The position numbers and the translations under genes are program-made. The notes under the pieces are model-generated. The model searched no databases. It saw nothing but the letters and a program-made list of their open reading frames with translations, and was not told the origin of the DNA. Positions 35,564 to 43,715 of a DNA stretch of 64,000 bases are shown here, piece by piece. Position 1 is the stretch's first letter; the number at the start of each line of letters is the position of its first letter. The DNA is from a bacterium (lineage in GTDB: Bacteria; Planctomycetota; UBA1135; UBA2386): positions 204,834 through 268,833 of the forward strand of contig JAUILN010000014.1 in NCBI GenBank assembly GCA_030432695.1. Reading direction: 5' to 3'.

Positions 35564-35619
35564 CGAGACGGGAGTCTTCCGGATCTCCCGCTCTCATCGG
35601 CCATGCCGAGGCCCGGTCT

Positions 35620-36225
35620 TCAGTCGAGACCGGCCAGCTTCCGCAGGGCGGCGTATTCCTCGGGGGTGTCGCAGTCGCGGCAGAACCGGGCCTCGGGATC
35701 GAAGGCGCGGACCTCCTCCTCGGGGATCAGGTGCACCCCGGCCAGCTCGGCGAGCGCCTGGGCCCGGCGTTCCCCGCCGTTGACCAGTGCGTGGATCGCC
35801 GGGATCTCGCGGACGTGGTAGATGCCGGCCATCGGCTGCGGCTTGCCGTCGACCACCGGGACGACCCCGGAGTGGTCGCCGAGCTGGTCACAGAGCCACG
35901 CGAAGGCCCGGTCGTCGAGGAACGGCATGTCGCAGGCGGTCACCAGGGCGGCGTCGCAGCGGTCGTCGAGCGCGCGGAGCCCGGTCTCGATCGCCGCCAG
36001 CGGGCCTTCGCCGGGCCGCTCGTCGAACACCAGGTCGCACTCGGTGTGCAGCGGGGGCAATTCGTTCTCGGGCGAGCGGCTGACGACCACGACCGGGTGG
36101 CTGCAGTCGAGGAGTTCGGTGATGGCGCGGAGCAGCATCGACTGCCCGCCCCAGTCCAGACCGGCCTTGGGCTGGCCCATGCGCTCGCTCGGCCCACCGG
36201 CCAGGATGATGGATCCGACGATCAT
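35620..36225 (-). CDS. mobA: Molybdenum cofactor guanylyltransferase MobA
   Basis: A 201-residue nucleotidyltransferase. The signature ILAGGPSERMGQPKAGLDWG (G-G-x-S-x-R-M-G-x-x-K) lies at residues 7-26, and a metal-binding aspartate in VTACDMPFLDD. It transfers GMP from GTP to molybdopterin for Mo-bis-MGD enzymes such as formate dehydrogenase or nitrate reductase, none of which is encoded here. ATG start 36225. It diverges from the next gene with 60 bp between starts. Confidence 0.9.
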   Translation of the reverse strand: MIVGSIILAGGPSERMGQPKAGLDWGGQSMLLRAITELLDCSHPVVVVSRSPENELPPLHTECDLVFDERPGEGPLAAIETGLRALDDRCDAALVTACDMPFLDDRAFAWLCDQLGDHSGVVPVVDGKPQPMAGIYHVREIPAIHALVNGGERRAQALAELAGVHLIPEEEVRAFDPEARFCRDCDTPEEYAALRKLAGLD

Positions 36226-36285
36226 GGCGCGGAGCGTACGGCGGTGGGGCGGCGCGGGCTACGACGTAGACTGCGAAGCTCAGCG

Positions 36286-36990
36286 ATGATCCAAGCAGCG
36301 ACCCTCCGGCTCTGTGACCACGTCTTCGAACGGCTCGACTGGGCGCGGCTCGGCGAGATCTACTGCGACGAGGGTGGCGACGCGTTCTGGGCCGCCCACC
36401 GGGAGCCTGCGCGGCGGCTCGGCGGCGACTGGGCCCGGGCGCTGGCGAGGCGGTTGCCGACCGGGGGAACCAGTCTCTACGTCGGCGCCGGAGTGGCGGA
36501 GCTGGTGCCGATGCTGGTGGAGGCCTGCGATCTCGGGCGGCGGGTCGTGGGGGCCAACCTGCGCGCGGAAGAGATCGAGGTCCTGCAGGCGGGACTCCGA
36601 GCCTGCGATCTCGGAGCGCGGATCGACCTCCGGGCCGGCGACGCCGCGGCGGTCGCCGAGGGCGGGCGCTACGACCATCTCGCCGTTGTCAGCGTGCTCA
36701 CCGATCCGGAGACCTGGCCGCAGCTCAGCGGGGTCACCTACGGTCGGATCCCCGCGGTGGCCTTGGACGTCCAGGCATTCACGGCGGAGCGCGAGCGAGC
36801 GCGGCGACTCGTCGGTGGCCTGTGCGCGGGTCTGACTCTCCCTGGTCTGGTGACCACCACGGTCGACGAGGTCGCGTGGTTCCTCGACTGGTCCGATCAG
36901 AGCGGAGTGTCGATCGAGGCTGACGACGAGGTGGTCGAAACCGCGATCGTGGGAGATCCCCTTGGGTTCCTGGCGGTGCGGAGCGGATAG
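36286..36990 (+). CDS. Possible AdoMet-dependent methyltransferase
   Basis: A 234-residue soluble protein. A GTSLYVGAGVAELVPML stretch (about residues 61-77) looks like the glycine-rich AdoMet loop of a Rossmann methyltransferase, followed by RVVGANLRAEEI and IDLRAGDAA, the second and third strands of that fold. The C-terminal half has no recognised motif. I would treat it as an unassigned enzyme of that superfamily. It is followed by the VOC gene 42 bp downstream on the same strand, possibly co-transcribed. Confidence 0.55.
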   Translation: MIQAATLRLCDHVFERLDWARLGEIYCDEGGDAFWAAHREPARRLGGDWARALARRLPTGGTSLYVGAGVAELVPMLVEACDLGRRVVGANLRAEEIEVLQAGLRACDLGARIDLRAGDAAAVAEGGRYDHLAVVSVLTDPETWPQLSGVTYGRIPAVALDVQAFTAERERARRLVGGLCAGLTLPGLVTTTVDEVAWFLDWSDQSGVSIEADDEVVETAIVGDPLGFLAVRSG

Positions 36991-37032
36991 GCTCGGCGCC
37001 GCCCCTCCCGTTTCCCCCGACGTCAGTTCCCG

Positions 37033-37812
37033 ATGACTGATCTCCGTCCGGTCGGCACGTTCTGTTGGTGCGAACTCGCCACGCGAGACGCCGACGGCGC
37101 CAAGTCCTTCTACTCGTCGCTATTCGGCTGGACCTATGCGGACGACACCGGCGACTTCGGGGTCTACACCAAGATCCAGGTCGACGGCCGAGAGATGGGG
37201 GGGCTGTATGCGATGGCTGGCCCCATGTTCGAAGGTGTGCCGCCGCACTGGATGTACCACGTGCGCGTCGAGGACGCCGACTCGGTGGCGGCGCGTTCGA
37301 CCGAGCTGGGCGGCACGACCCTGATGGGGCCGATGGACATCCCGAACACCGGTCGGATGGCGATCCTGCAGGACCCCACCGGCGCGCGCTTCGCGATCTG
37401 GCAGGGCACGCAGCACTGCGGAACCACGCTGCCGCCGGAGACGATCGGCTCGAAGGGCTGGGTCGAACTGCAGACCCGCGACACCGCGGCGGCCACTGCC
37501 TACTACGCGGGCCTGTTCGGGTGGGAGGTGAAGGCCGACAGCGGCGAGCAGCCCTACCACGAGTTCGCCCTGCCCGGCGGCAAGCAGTTCGCCGGCATGA
37601 TCCAGATCGACGAGCGCTGGGGCGAGGCGCCGTCGAACTGGATGGGCTACGTGATGGTCGACGACTGCCAGGCCACCTTCGCCAAGGCGACGAGCCTCGG
37701 TGCCGCGCCCTACATGCCGCCCAAGGTGATCCCCGGCGTCGGCGAGTTCTCGGTGGTCGCGGATCCGCAAGGCGCGGTGTTCGCGTTCATCCAGATGTCC
37801 GCAGGGGGTTAA
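37033..37812 (+). CDS. VOC-family protein with two glyoxalase-like domains
   Basis: A 259-residue protein made of two vicinal-oxygen-chelate units, residues 1-125 and 135-255. Each begins with a strand G-T/W-x-x-W/V-E-L, then a helix A-x-x-F/Y-Y-x-x-L-F-G-W. The pattern FCWCELATRDADGAKSFYSSLFGW near the start and WVELQTRDTAAATAYYAGLFGW in the middle make the duplication obvious. Proteins of this type bind metal or small ligands, or confer resistance. Its stop (GGT TAA) lies in the left arm of a family 1 palindrome. Confidence 0.88.
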   Translation: MTDLRPVGTFCWCELATRDADGAKSFYSSLFGWTYADDTGDFGVYTKIQVDGREMGGLYAMAGPMFEGVPPHWMYHVRVEDADSVAARSTELGGTTLMGPMDIPNTGRMAILQDPTGARFAIWQGTQHCGTTLPPETIGSKGWVELQTRDTAAATAYYAGLFGWEVKADSGEQPYHEFALPGGKQFAGMIQIDERWGEAPSNWMGYVMVDDCQATFAKATSLGAAPYMPPKVIPGVGEFSVVADPQGAVFAFIQMSAGG

Positions 37813-37842
37813 CAACTCGACCCGGCCTGGTTGTTAACCCCC
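37804..37842. repeat. Palindromic repeat family 1, copy 3
   Basis: GGGGGTTAACAAC (37804-37816) pairs perfectly with 37830-37842 around the 13-base loop TCGACCCGGCCTG. Left arm carries the VOC stop codon. It is the mirror image of copy 4. Confidence 0.92.
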
Positions 37843-37877
37843 TCGACCGACGTCACGGACGATCGACTGCAACGCAA

Positions 37878-37916
37878 GGGGGTTAACAACCAGGCCGGGT
37901 CGAGTTGTTAACCCCC
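37878..37916. repeat. Palindromic repeat family 1, copy 4
   Basis: The same 13-bp arms (37878-37890 with 37904-37916). Loop CAGGCCGGGTCGA is the exact reverse complement of copy 3's loop, so copies 3 and 4 are a 39-bp inverted pair around 35 bp. It ends 8 bp before the stop of the HEAT-repeat gene. Confidence 0.92.
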
Positions 37917-37924
37917 CCCAAAGC

Positions 37925-40900
37925 TCACTTCAGCAGGCGCGTGGTGGCGACCTGGGCTGCCTTGGCGATCTCGGCGTCGGGGTCTTCGGTCCAGGTGATC
38001 AGGAAGGGCAGGGCCTCGGGTTCGCCGAGTGCGCCGAGGGCCTGGATGGCGAGGAGGCGCTTGGGCTTGGGCTGATCGGCGGCGGCCTGGGCGACGAGGC
38101 GCGCGGCGGCCTTGGAGCGGCCGAGTTCGGCGGTACCGGAGAACACTGCGTCCCAGTGGGCCTTCTGCTCCTGGTGGAAGCGGATGGCTTCGAGGGATTG
38201 GCGGGCGGCGTCGCGGACCTCGGGTTTGGCGTCGCCCAGCGCGGTCAGGAGGGCGGGGACCCCTGCGGGTTCGAGGCGGGCGCCGAGGGCGTTGCAGGCG
38301 GCGAGGCGGTAGGTCCACTTCTCGTGGCGGGTGAAGGGTGCGATCAGCGGGGCGGCGGCGCCTTCCACCTGCGGGGCAATATGGCGCATGAGGGCGTCGG
38401 GGGCCGAGGAGGCCGCGAGGGCCCGGCGGAAGCGCTCGTTGTCGATGGGTAGCTGGCGCTCGGCGACCTCGTCGATCGCCGACGCGGCGACGAAGGGGGT
38501 CGGGTCCTCGAGGGCGTCGAGGAGGCGCGTGGTCCAAGCGTCACCGTCGAAGTGGTCGAGGCACTCGACGCCGAGGTCGCGGAGCTGGTCGTCCTTGGCG
38601 TCGAGGAGTGCGACGACGAGGCGTTCGACGGCTTCGGACGTGGCGGGTTCGAGCTGGCCGAGCTTGCGGCGGATGACCAGGCGGAGGGTGACGTTCTGGA
38701 GGCCGTAGTGGAAGGGGGCGTCGGGGCGGCTGACCTGGCTTGCGGCGAGGTCGGCCATCGTCGTCAGCAGGTCGGCTGGGAGTGAGAGGGGGTTCGCCGG
38801 GCAGGGGACCGTGTTGTTGTTGGCGCCGTGGGCCGTGAGCGAAGAACTCTCGGGCGTGGCCTGCACGTTGAGGAGGTGGCCGGCTGCGACCCACGCGTCC
38901 TCGTCGATGGGGTCGAGGCCCTGGAGCGCGGTGCGCCAGACGCGGGGGAGCTGCTCGTCGGTGTAGCCGTGCCAGTGGTGGGCGCCGTTCGCGTCGACGA
39001 TGTAGTGGGACAGCATGGCGATGCCTGCCGGCAACCAGTCCGCCTGCTGGCGCTGGCGCATCCAGTCGGGGAAGGGCGACGGTGCGAATCTCGGTTGCTG
39101 CGGAATCTGGGGTTGGGCAACCAACATCCGGACAAGCTTCTCGTCGCCGACCTTCACGAGCTGCGCGATGCACGCGCTGCGAACCGCGTCGTTCTCTTGC
39201 TTGCGGTCGCCGAACGGCGGTTCCAGGAAGCCCCGGATCAGGCCGCGGCTCGCTTCGTCGTCGCGTTGCTGGTTCAGCTTCACCAGGGCGTAGCCGAGTT
39301 CCGCGTAGAGGCGCTCGTTGGAAGATCGGATGGTGCGCTCGGCTTCGATCAGTGCGGCGAAGTAGTCCGTGGCCTGCGGCGCCCCGGTGCTGGCGAGGGC
39401 TGCGAACGCCTGTTCCGGCCAGGTCGTCCCGCGACGGATCTCCTCCACGTCTGGCACGTGCCGACGGATCGCCGGCCAAGCGCTCGCCGGCAGGTCGCGC
39501 CAGGCAAGCCAGGTGAACGCCAGGTTGGCGGAATCGCCGAGCGCCGCGAGGACCCGCTGCACGTCTTCCTCGCCCTGATGCGCGTGCTGGATGAGCCAGT
39601 TCCGGAGCAGTCGTTCTTCGAGGAAGCCCTGTCGTGCGAGCGCAGCAATCGATTCGAGGTCGGCGTTTGAAGTGCAGCGCTGCGCATAGAGCTGAGCGAG
39701 GTGGTCGAAGATCCTGCTCTCACCGTCGGCGAGATCGGCTGTCTGTCTCGCGCCGATGCGCGTGACGAGTTGTAGAACCTCGCGGCTAGCCAGGGCCGGC
39801 TCGATTCCCCAGGACTGCGGGCTGAACTGAGCTTGCAACGCATCCGCGTCCGAGTGCTCGATCACGAACGCTCGGCCGAGGCTGGTTCGTGGGCCGTGCT
39901 GTCCCACCAATCGACCTGCGGCCTCACGCACGTCGGGATCGACGGAGTCGAAGGCGTCGCGGAGGACTGGCAGAACAGCGTCTAGCGACTCCTCCAGGGC
40001 GTCGGGGTTGCTGGCCAGTTCGTTCAGTCGGGAGTAGAGGCTGCGGATCGCGATCGGTCGGGCGCCTTCCACCGGGGAGTGGACGGCTTCGAGCAGCGTG
40101 TCGAATGGCACGAGGCGGTACGCGGCGAGCGCCTTCTCGAATATCTCGGGCTCCGGGTGCTTGGCATACGCAGCGGCGACGGGTGCGAGATCTTCGGCGA
40201 AGATCGAGGATGCGTGCTCCGAGAGGAAGCGGAGTGAACTTGCCACGCGCCGTCTCGCGAAGTCCGGAAGCTGCTCGCTCAGCGCGCCGAGCCGGTCGAA
40301 CGGCGGCTGCAGATCGTCTGCGAGGAGATCGAGAAGGAACTCGCGGGCCTGCGGGCCGCCGGTGAGCCAGAGCAGTTCCGAGATCCTGTACGTGGATCCA
40401 ATATCTTGAGTGGCTTGGGCACGTTCGAGTTCCGCGAGGATTGCGCGTGATCCGGGCGCTCCGATCCAGTGCAGGTCATTCAGTAGATCCATTTGTACGA
40501 CCATCTGGCTGAGGTCGCCTGGTCGATAGCGGGCCACTCGGATCGCGGCCTGGCGCTCCAGCGCGGCCTCGCGTTCCAGGTCGGGCCGTGGCGCCTCCAG
40601 CAGCGCGCGCGCCGCACGGGCGACGGCGTCGTCGGCGTTCTGCGAAGCCCGTTCGAGTGCCTCGCGCGCGGCGTCGATCTGGTCCTCCGGCGATCGCAGC
40701 AGCAGCTGACCGATCCGCAATGCGGCGTGGCGGCGGATCGCGGCCGGCTGGGCCGTGTCCTGCTCGATCGCCCGGTAGCGCTCCAGGGCGCGCGCCTCGT
40801 CGAATTCCGCCTCCTCGATGAGGATCGCGGCTTCGAGGGTCGGGTTGGTCGGCAGCGGGTCCTGCGCGGTCGCGTGCGTCGCGGGAAGTGCGAGCAGCAG

Positions 40901-40951
40901 CGCCATGAGGACGGTCGCCGGAATACTGGTCGTCGTGGGTCTGTGGGCCAT
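37925..40951 (-). CDS. Large exported HEAT-repeat-like protein
   Basis: A 1008-residue protein with a signal peptide (residues 1-30, ending THATAQ) and long all-helical repeats in which D-x-x-V/I-R-x-x-A turns recur (DPDVREAAGRLVGQHG, KPEVRDAARQSLEAI, DPDAEIAKAAQVATTRLL), as in HEAT or PBS-lyase-type scaffolds. It should serve as a protein-binding platform in the periplasm. A TTG at 41023, overlapping the stop of the response regulator as TTGA, is an alternative start that would place the signal peptide 24 residues in; I prefer ATG 40951. The gene reads in the same direction as the two-component genes, 68 bp after them. Confidence 0.78.
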   Translation of the reverse strand: MAHRPTTTSIPATVLMALLLALPATHATAQDPLPTNPTLEAAILIEEAEFDEARALERYRAIEQDTAQPAAIRRHAALRIGQLLLRSPEDQIDAAREALERASQNADDAVARAARALLEAPRPDLEREAALERQAAIRVARYRPGDLSQMVVQMDLLNDLHWIGAPGSRAILAELERAQATQDIGSTYRISELLWLTGGPQAREFLLDLLADDLQPPFDRLGALSEQLPDFARRRVASSLRFLSEHASSIFAEDLAPVAAAYAKHPEPEIFEKALAAYRLVPFDTLLEAVHSPVEGARPIAIRSLYSRLNELASNPDALEESLDAVLPVLRDAFDSVDPDVREAAGRLVGQHGPRTSLGRAFVIEHSDADALQAQFSPQSWGIEPALASREVLQLVTRIGARQTADLADGESRIFDHLAQLYAQRCTSNADLESIAALARQGFLEERLLRNWLIQHAHQGEEDVQRVLAALGDSANLAFTWLAWRDLPASAWPAIRRHVPDVEEIRRGTTWPEQAFAALASTGAPQATDYFAALIEAERTIRSSNERLYAELGYALVKLNQQRDDEASRGLIRGFLEPPFGDRKQENDAVRSACIAQLVKVGDEKLVRMLVAQPQIPQQPRFAPSPFPDWMRQRQQADWLPAGIAMLSHYIVDANGAHHWHGYTDEQLPRVWRTALQGLDPIDEDAWVAAGHLLNVQATPESSSLTAHGANNNTVPCPANPLSLPADLLTTMADLAASQVSRPDAPFHYGLQNVTLRLVIRRKLGQLEPATSEAVERLVVALLDAKDDQLRDLGVECLDHFDGDAWTTRLLDALEDPTPFVAASAIDEVAERQLPIDNERFRRALAASSAPDALMRHIAPQVEGAAAPLIAPFTRHEKWTYRLAACNALGARLEPAGVPALLTALGDAKPEVRDAARQSLEAIRFHQEQKAHWDAVFSGTAELGRSKAAARLVAQAAADQPKPKRLLAIQALGALGEPEALPFLITWTEDPDAEIAKAAQVATTRLLK

Positions 40952-41019
40952 GGGATCCAGAACACCCGGAGTCGGCGTGCGACGGGTCGCAGCCGCGTCG
41001 AAGGTCTGTCGAGAAACGG

Positions 41020-41745
41020 TCAAGGCGCGGCGTCCTCGTCATTGGCGAGCAGCCGATACCCGATGCCATGCACCGTCCGCACGAAGCGCGGCTCTCTGTG
41101 GTCGTCTTCGAGCTTCTGCCGCAGGTGCAGCACGTGGGTGTCGATGGTGCGGTGGGTCACCACGCTGTCGCGGCCCCAGACCACGTCGAGGATCTGGTCG
41201 CGGGAGACCGCGCGGCCGCGCTCGCGCCACAGCAGCGCCAGGATGCCGGCCTCCTTGGGCGACAGCGCGTGCGTGGTTCCGTCGCGCGTCAGCTCGAAGG
41301 CCGCGAGGTCGATGCGTGCTGCGCCGAGGGTGAAGGGTTCGGGCGTCTCGGGGGTGTCGTCGCGCAATCGCGGACTACGCCGCAGGTGTGCGCGGATGCG
41401 GGCCAGCAGTTCGCGCAAGGAGAACGGCTTGGTCACGTAGTCGTCGGCGCCGAGTTCCAGGCCGAGCACCTTGTCGTGCTCGTCGCCACGCGCGGTGAGG
41501 ATGAGCACCGGAGTCACCGTGTCACGCGCACGGAAGGCGCGCAGGATCTCCAGCCCCGACGCGCCGGGCAGCATCAGGTCGAGGACCCAGAGGTCGTATT
41601 GCTGCCGGGCATCGCGTGCCGCGTCGACGCCGCGTATGCCGTCGGCCAGCACCTCGACCTCGAAGCCCTGGTTACGCAATGCCTCGCGCAGGCCTTCGCG
41701 CAGCGTCGTGTCGTCTTCGACGACGAGGATGCGTGGTCGCGTCAT
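41020..41745 (-). CDS. OmpR-family response regulator
   Basis: A 241-residue response regulator. The receiver domain has acidic D11-D12, phospho-accepting D56 in WVLDLMLPG, and the conserved lysine in TKPFSLRELLAR. The DNA-binding winged-helix domain covers about residues 135-232 (LSPKEAGILALLWRERG, VTHRTIDTHVLHLRQKLE, VHGIGYRL). The ATG overlaps the stop of the kinase gene (ATGA). It forms a standard two-component pair with that kinase, and its target may include the HEAT-repeat gene downstream. Confidence 0.95.
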   Translation of the reverse strand: MTRPRILVVEDDTTLREGLREALRNQGFEVEVLADGIRGVDAARDARQQYDLWVLDLMLPGASGLEILRAFRARDTVTPVLILTARGDEHDKVLGLELGADDYVTKPFSLRELLARIRAHLRRSPRLRDDTPETPEPFTLGAARIDLAAFELTRDGTTHALSPKEAGILALLWRERGRAVSRDQILDVVWGRDSVVTHRTIDTHVLHLRQKLEDDHREPRFVRTVHGIGYRLLANDEDAAP

Positions 41746-43520
41746 TCCCAGCGCTCCCAGGCTTCGACCAGGGGGATGCGCAGCACGAAGGCCGCGCCGG
41801 CTGCACCGTCTTCCGGTGCGAAGGCCCGCAGCGACCCGGAGTGCTGCTCGGCGATGACTCGCGCCAGATGCAGGCCGAGGCCGACGCCGGGCACGTCGCC
41901 GGCCTCGTGCGAGCTGCCGCGGCGGAAGCGGCTGAAGATGCGCTCGCGCTCGGCGGCGGGAATGCCCGGGCCGTGATCGCGCAGCGTGACGACCGCCTCG
42001 TGCCCATCGGTGGTCAAAGAGACCTCGAGGACGCGGCCGTCGAGGGCGTACTTGCGGGCATTGTCGAGCACGTTGAGCAATGCCTGGCGCAGCGACTCGG
42101 ATTGGGCGCGGACGAAGATCGGCTCGTCGGGCAGCGAGCGTCGCACCTCCAGGCCGTCGCGTTCGGCGAGGGGCGTGAACAGGTCGAGGGTGTCGCGGAC
42201 CACCGCGGCGAGGTCGACCTCACGTGGATCGAAGACCCGCTCGCCCTTCTCGGTGCGGCCGAGGTCGAGGACGTTCTCCACCAGCATGCCGAGGCGTGCT
42301 GCTTCACCGTCGAGGCGGCGAAGCCAGTCACGCCGCGCGGTCTCGTCGGTCACGTGGTCGTCGAGCAGGAGTTCGGCGGCGAGGCGGATGCCGGCGAGCG
42401 GGGTCTTGAGTTCGTGGGTCACGGTGGTGAGGAACTCGGTCTGCAGGCGCAGCGCGCGGGTCTCGCGGCGGATGCTGCTCCAGGTCTGCCAGAGGCTGGC
42501 GAAGAACAGCGCGGCGAGGGGGAGCGCGAGGTTGTCGAGGAGATCGAACGGTCTCTCGGCGAGCGTGGCGTCGGGGATCGGCGCCTCGAGCAGGCCGTCG
42601 AAGGCCGCGGGCGCTTCGGCGTCGCCCAGGGCGGCGGCGCGGATCGGGGTGCCGAGGAGTTCGGTGGCGATCGCGGCGGCGCGGGAGGCCGAGAGGCGGG
42701 CGCCTTCGCCGGTGGACGGATCGAAGAGGACGAGGGCTGGGCCGTCGCGTCGGGCGACGAAGCGCGGGGCCCTGGCGAGGACCGGGGCGAGGGCTTCGAC
42801 GGCGCGGTGCGTGGTGCGGCGGGCGGTGGCGGAGTCGATCGCGCGGCGGGCGACGGCGGCACGGGGGGCGGGGAGTCCGGCCGCGACGAGGCGGTCGAGC
42901 CAGGCGCGGGCGCGGTCCTCGGGCAGGCGGATGAGGTCGGCGTCGAGGTTGCCGGGCGGGGAGTCGAGGCCGTCGCGCAGTCGCAGCAGGAGGGCCGACA
43001 GGCGCGGCTCGGGTGGGGAGGTCGCCAACTCGGCGAGGCGCGCGAGGGCTTCGTCGCGGCGGGGTGGTTGGTCGGCTCGAGACGCCTCCCAGGCCGCGCG
43101 GGCCAGGCAGGTGCCGCGCAGGGCGGGGGACAGCAGGGCCTCGGACGAGACGAACCCGAGGATCGAAGCCGCGCGGTCCTCGGGAGGCGCGGCCTCGGCG
43201 CGGCGCAGTGCCTCGGCGGTCAGCGGATCGAGTTCGGCGCGTGGATCGGGCTCGTTCGTCGGGGTCAGGCTGCCGAGGTCGGGGGGCACGACGAGGCGGC
43301 CATCCAGGACCGCGAACCGCTCGTCGGGTTCGGCGAGTGCCAGCGCATCGGGCGCCGCCATCCGCCTGGGCAGCGCGCGGACCGCCTGTTCTGCGACCGC
43401 GCGCGCCGCCGTCTCGCCGCGCATCTCCCGCAACCGGGCGTCTGCGTGTCGCCGGTCGTTCGCCAGCGCGAGGATCAACACCCAGAGCCCGAAGCCCGCC
43501 GCCATCGTCAGCAGCGGCAT
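41742..43520 (-). CDS. Sensor histidine kinase with a large helical sensor region
   Basis: A 592-residue membrane kinase. One span is at residues 3-20 (LLTMAAGFGLWVLILALA) and a second at about 325-342. The 300 residues between them are alanine/arginine-rich helices without a recognised sensor domain. HisKA follows with H369 in TTVTHELKTPLAGIRL, then HATPase_c (NVLDNARKYA, DHGPGIP, GVGLGLHLA). The gene is first in its operon; the ATG at 43520 is the only good start after an in-frame stop. The divergent region upstream holds two palindromes. Confidence 0.92.
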   Translation of the reverse strand: MPLLTMAAGFGLWVLILALANDRRHADARLREMRGETAARAVAEQAVRALPRRMAAPDALALAEPDERFAVLDGRLVVPPDLGSLTPTNEPDPRAELDPLTAEALRRAEAAPPEDRAASILGFVSSEALLSPALRGTCLARAAWEASRADQPPRRDEALARLAELATSPPEPRLSALLLRLRDGLDSPPGNLDADLIRLPEDRARAWLDRLVAAGLPAPRAAVARRAIDSATARRTTHRAVEALAPVLARAPRFVARRDGPALVLFDPSTGEGARLSASRAAAIATELLGTPIRAAALGDAEAPAAFDGLLEAPIPDATLAERPFDLLDNLALPLAALFFASLWQTWSSIRRETRALRLQTEFLTTVTHELKTPLAGIRLAAELLLDDHVTDETARRDWLRRLDGEAARLGMLVENVLDLGRTEKGERVFDPREVDLAAVVRDTLDLFTPLAERDGLEVRRSLPDEPIFVRAQSESLRQALLNVLDNARKYALDGRVLEVSLTTDGHEAVVTLRDHGPGIPAAERERIFSRFRRGSSHEAGDVPGVGLGLHLARVIAEQHSGSLRAFAPEDGAAGAAFVLRIPLVEAWERWE

Positions 43521-43634
43521 CAGGCGGCGCAGGCGGTGGCGCAGTGCTGCTGGGGCGAGCGGGTCTGTGGCGAGCGGGGCGATCGCACCAAGCTAGGCGG
43601 CGCGCGGCGCGAGTTGTCGAGAACCTGTCGAGGT

Positions 43635-43711
43635 GGGGGGGTTAACGTCTCGACCCGGCCCAGTTGTGAACCCCGTTCACAACCCGGCCGGGTCGAGTTG
43701 TTAACCCCCCC
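43635..43711. repeat. Palindromic repeat family 1, copies 5 and 6, head to head
   Basis: Two copies in inverted arrangement. GGGGGGGTTAAC (43635-43646) pairs with GTTAACCCCCCC (43700-43711), and TCGACCCGGCC (43650-43660) with GGCCGGGTCGA (43686-43696). The inner arms have drifted (GTTGTGAAC in place of GTTGTTAAC). It lies 4 bp before the ATG of the GH99-like gene and 114 bp upstream of the divergent kinase start, unlike most copies, which are at 3' ends. Confidence 0.9.
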
Positions 43712-43715
43712 TTCG

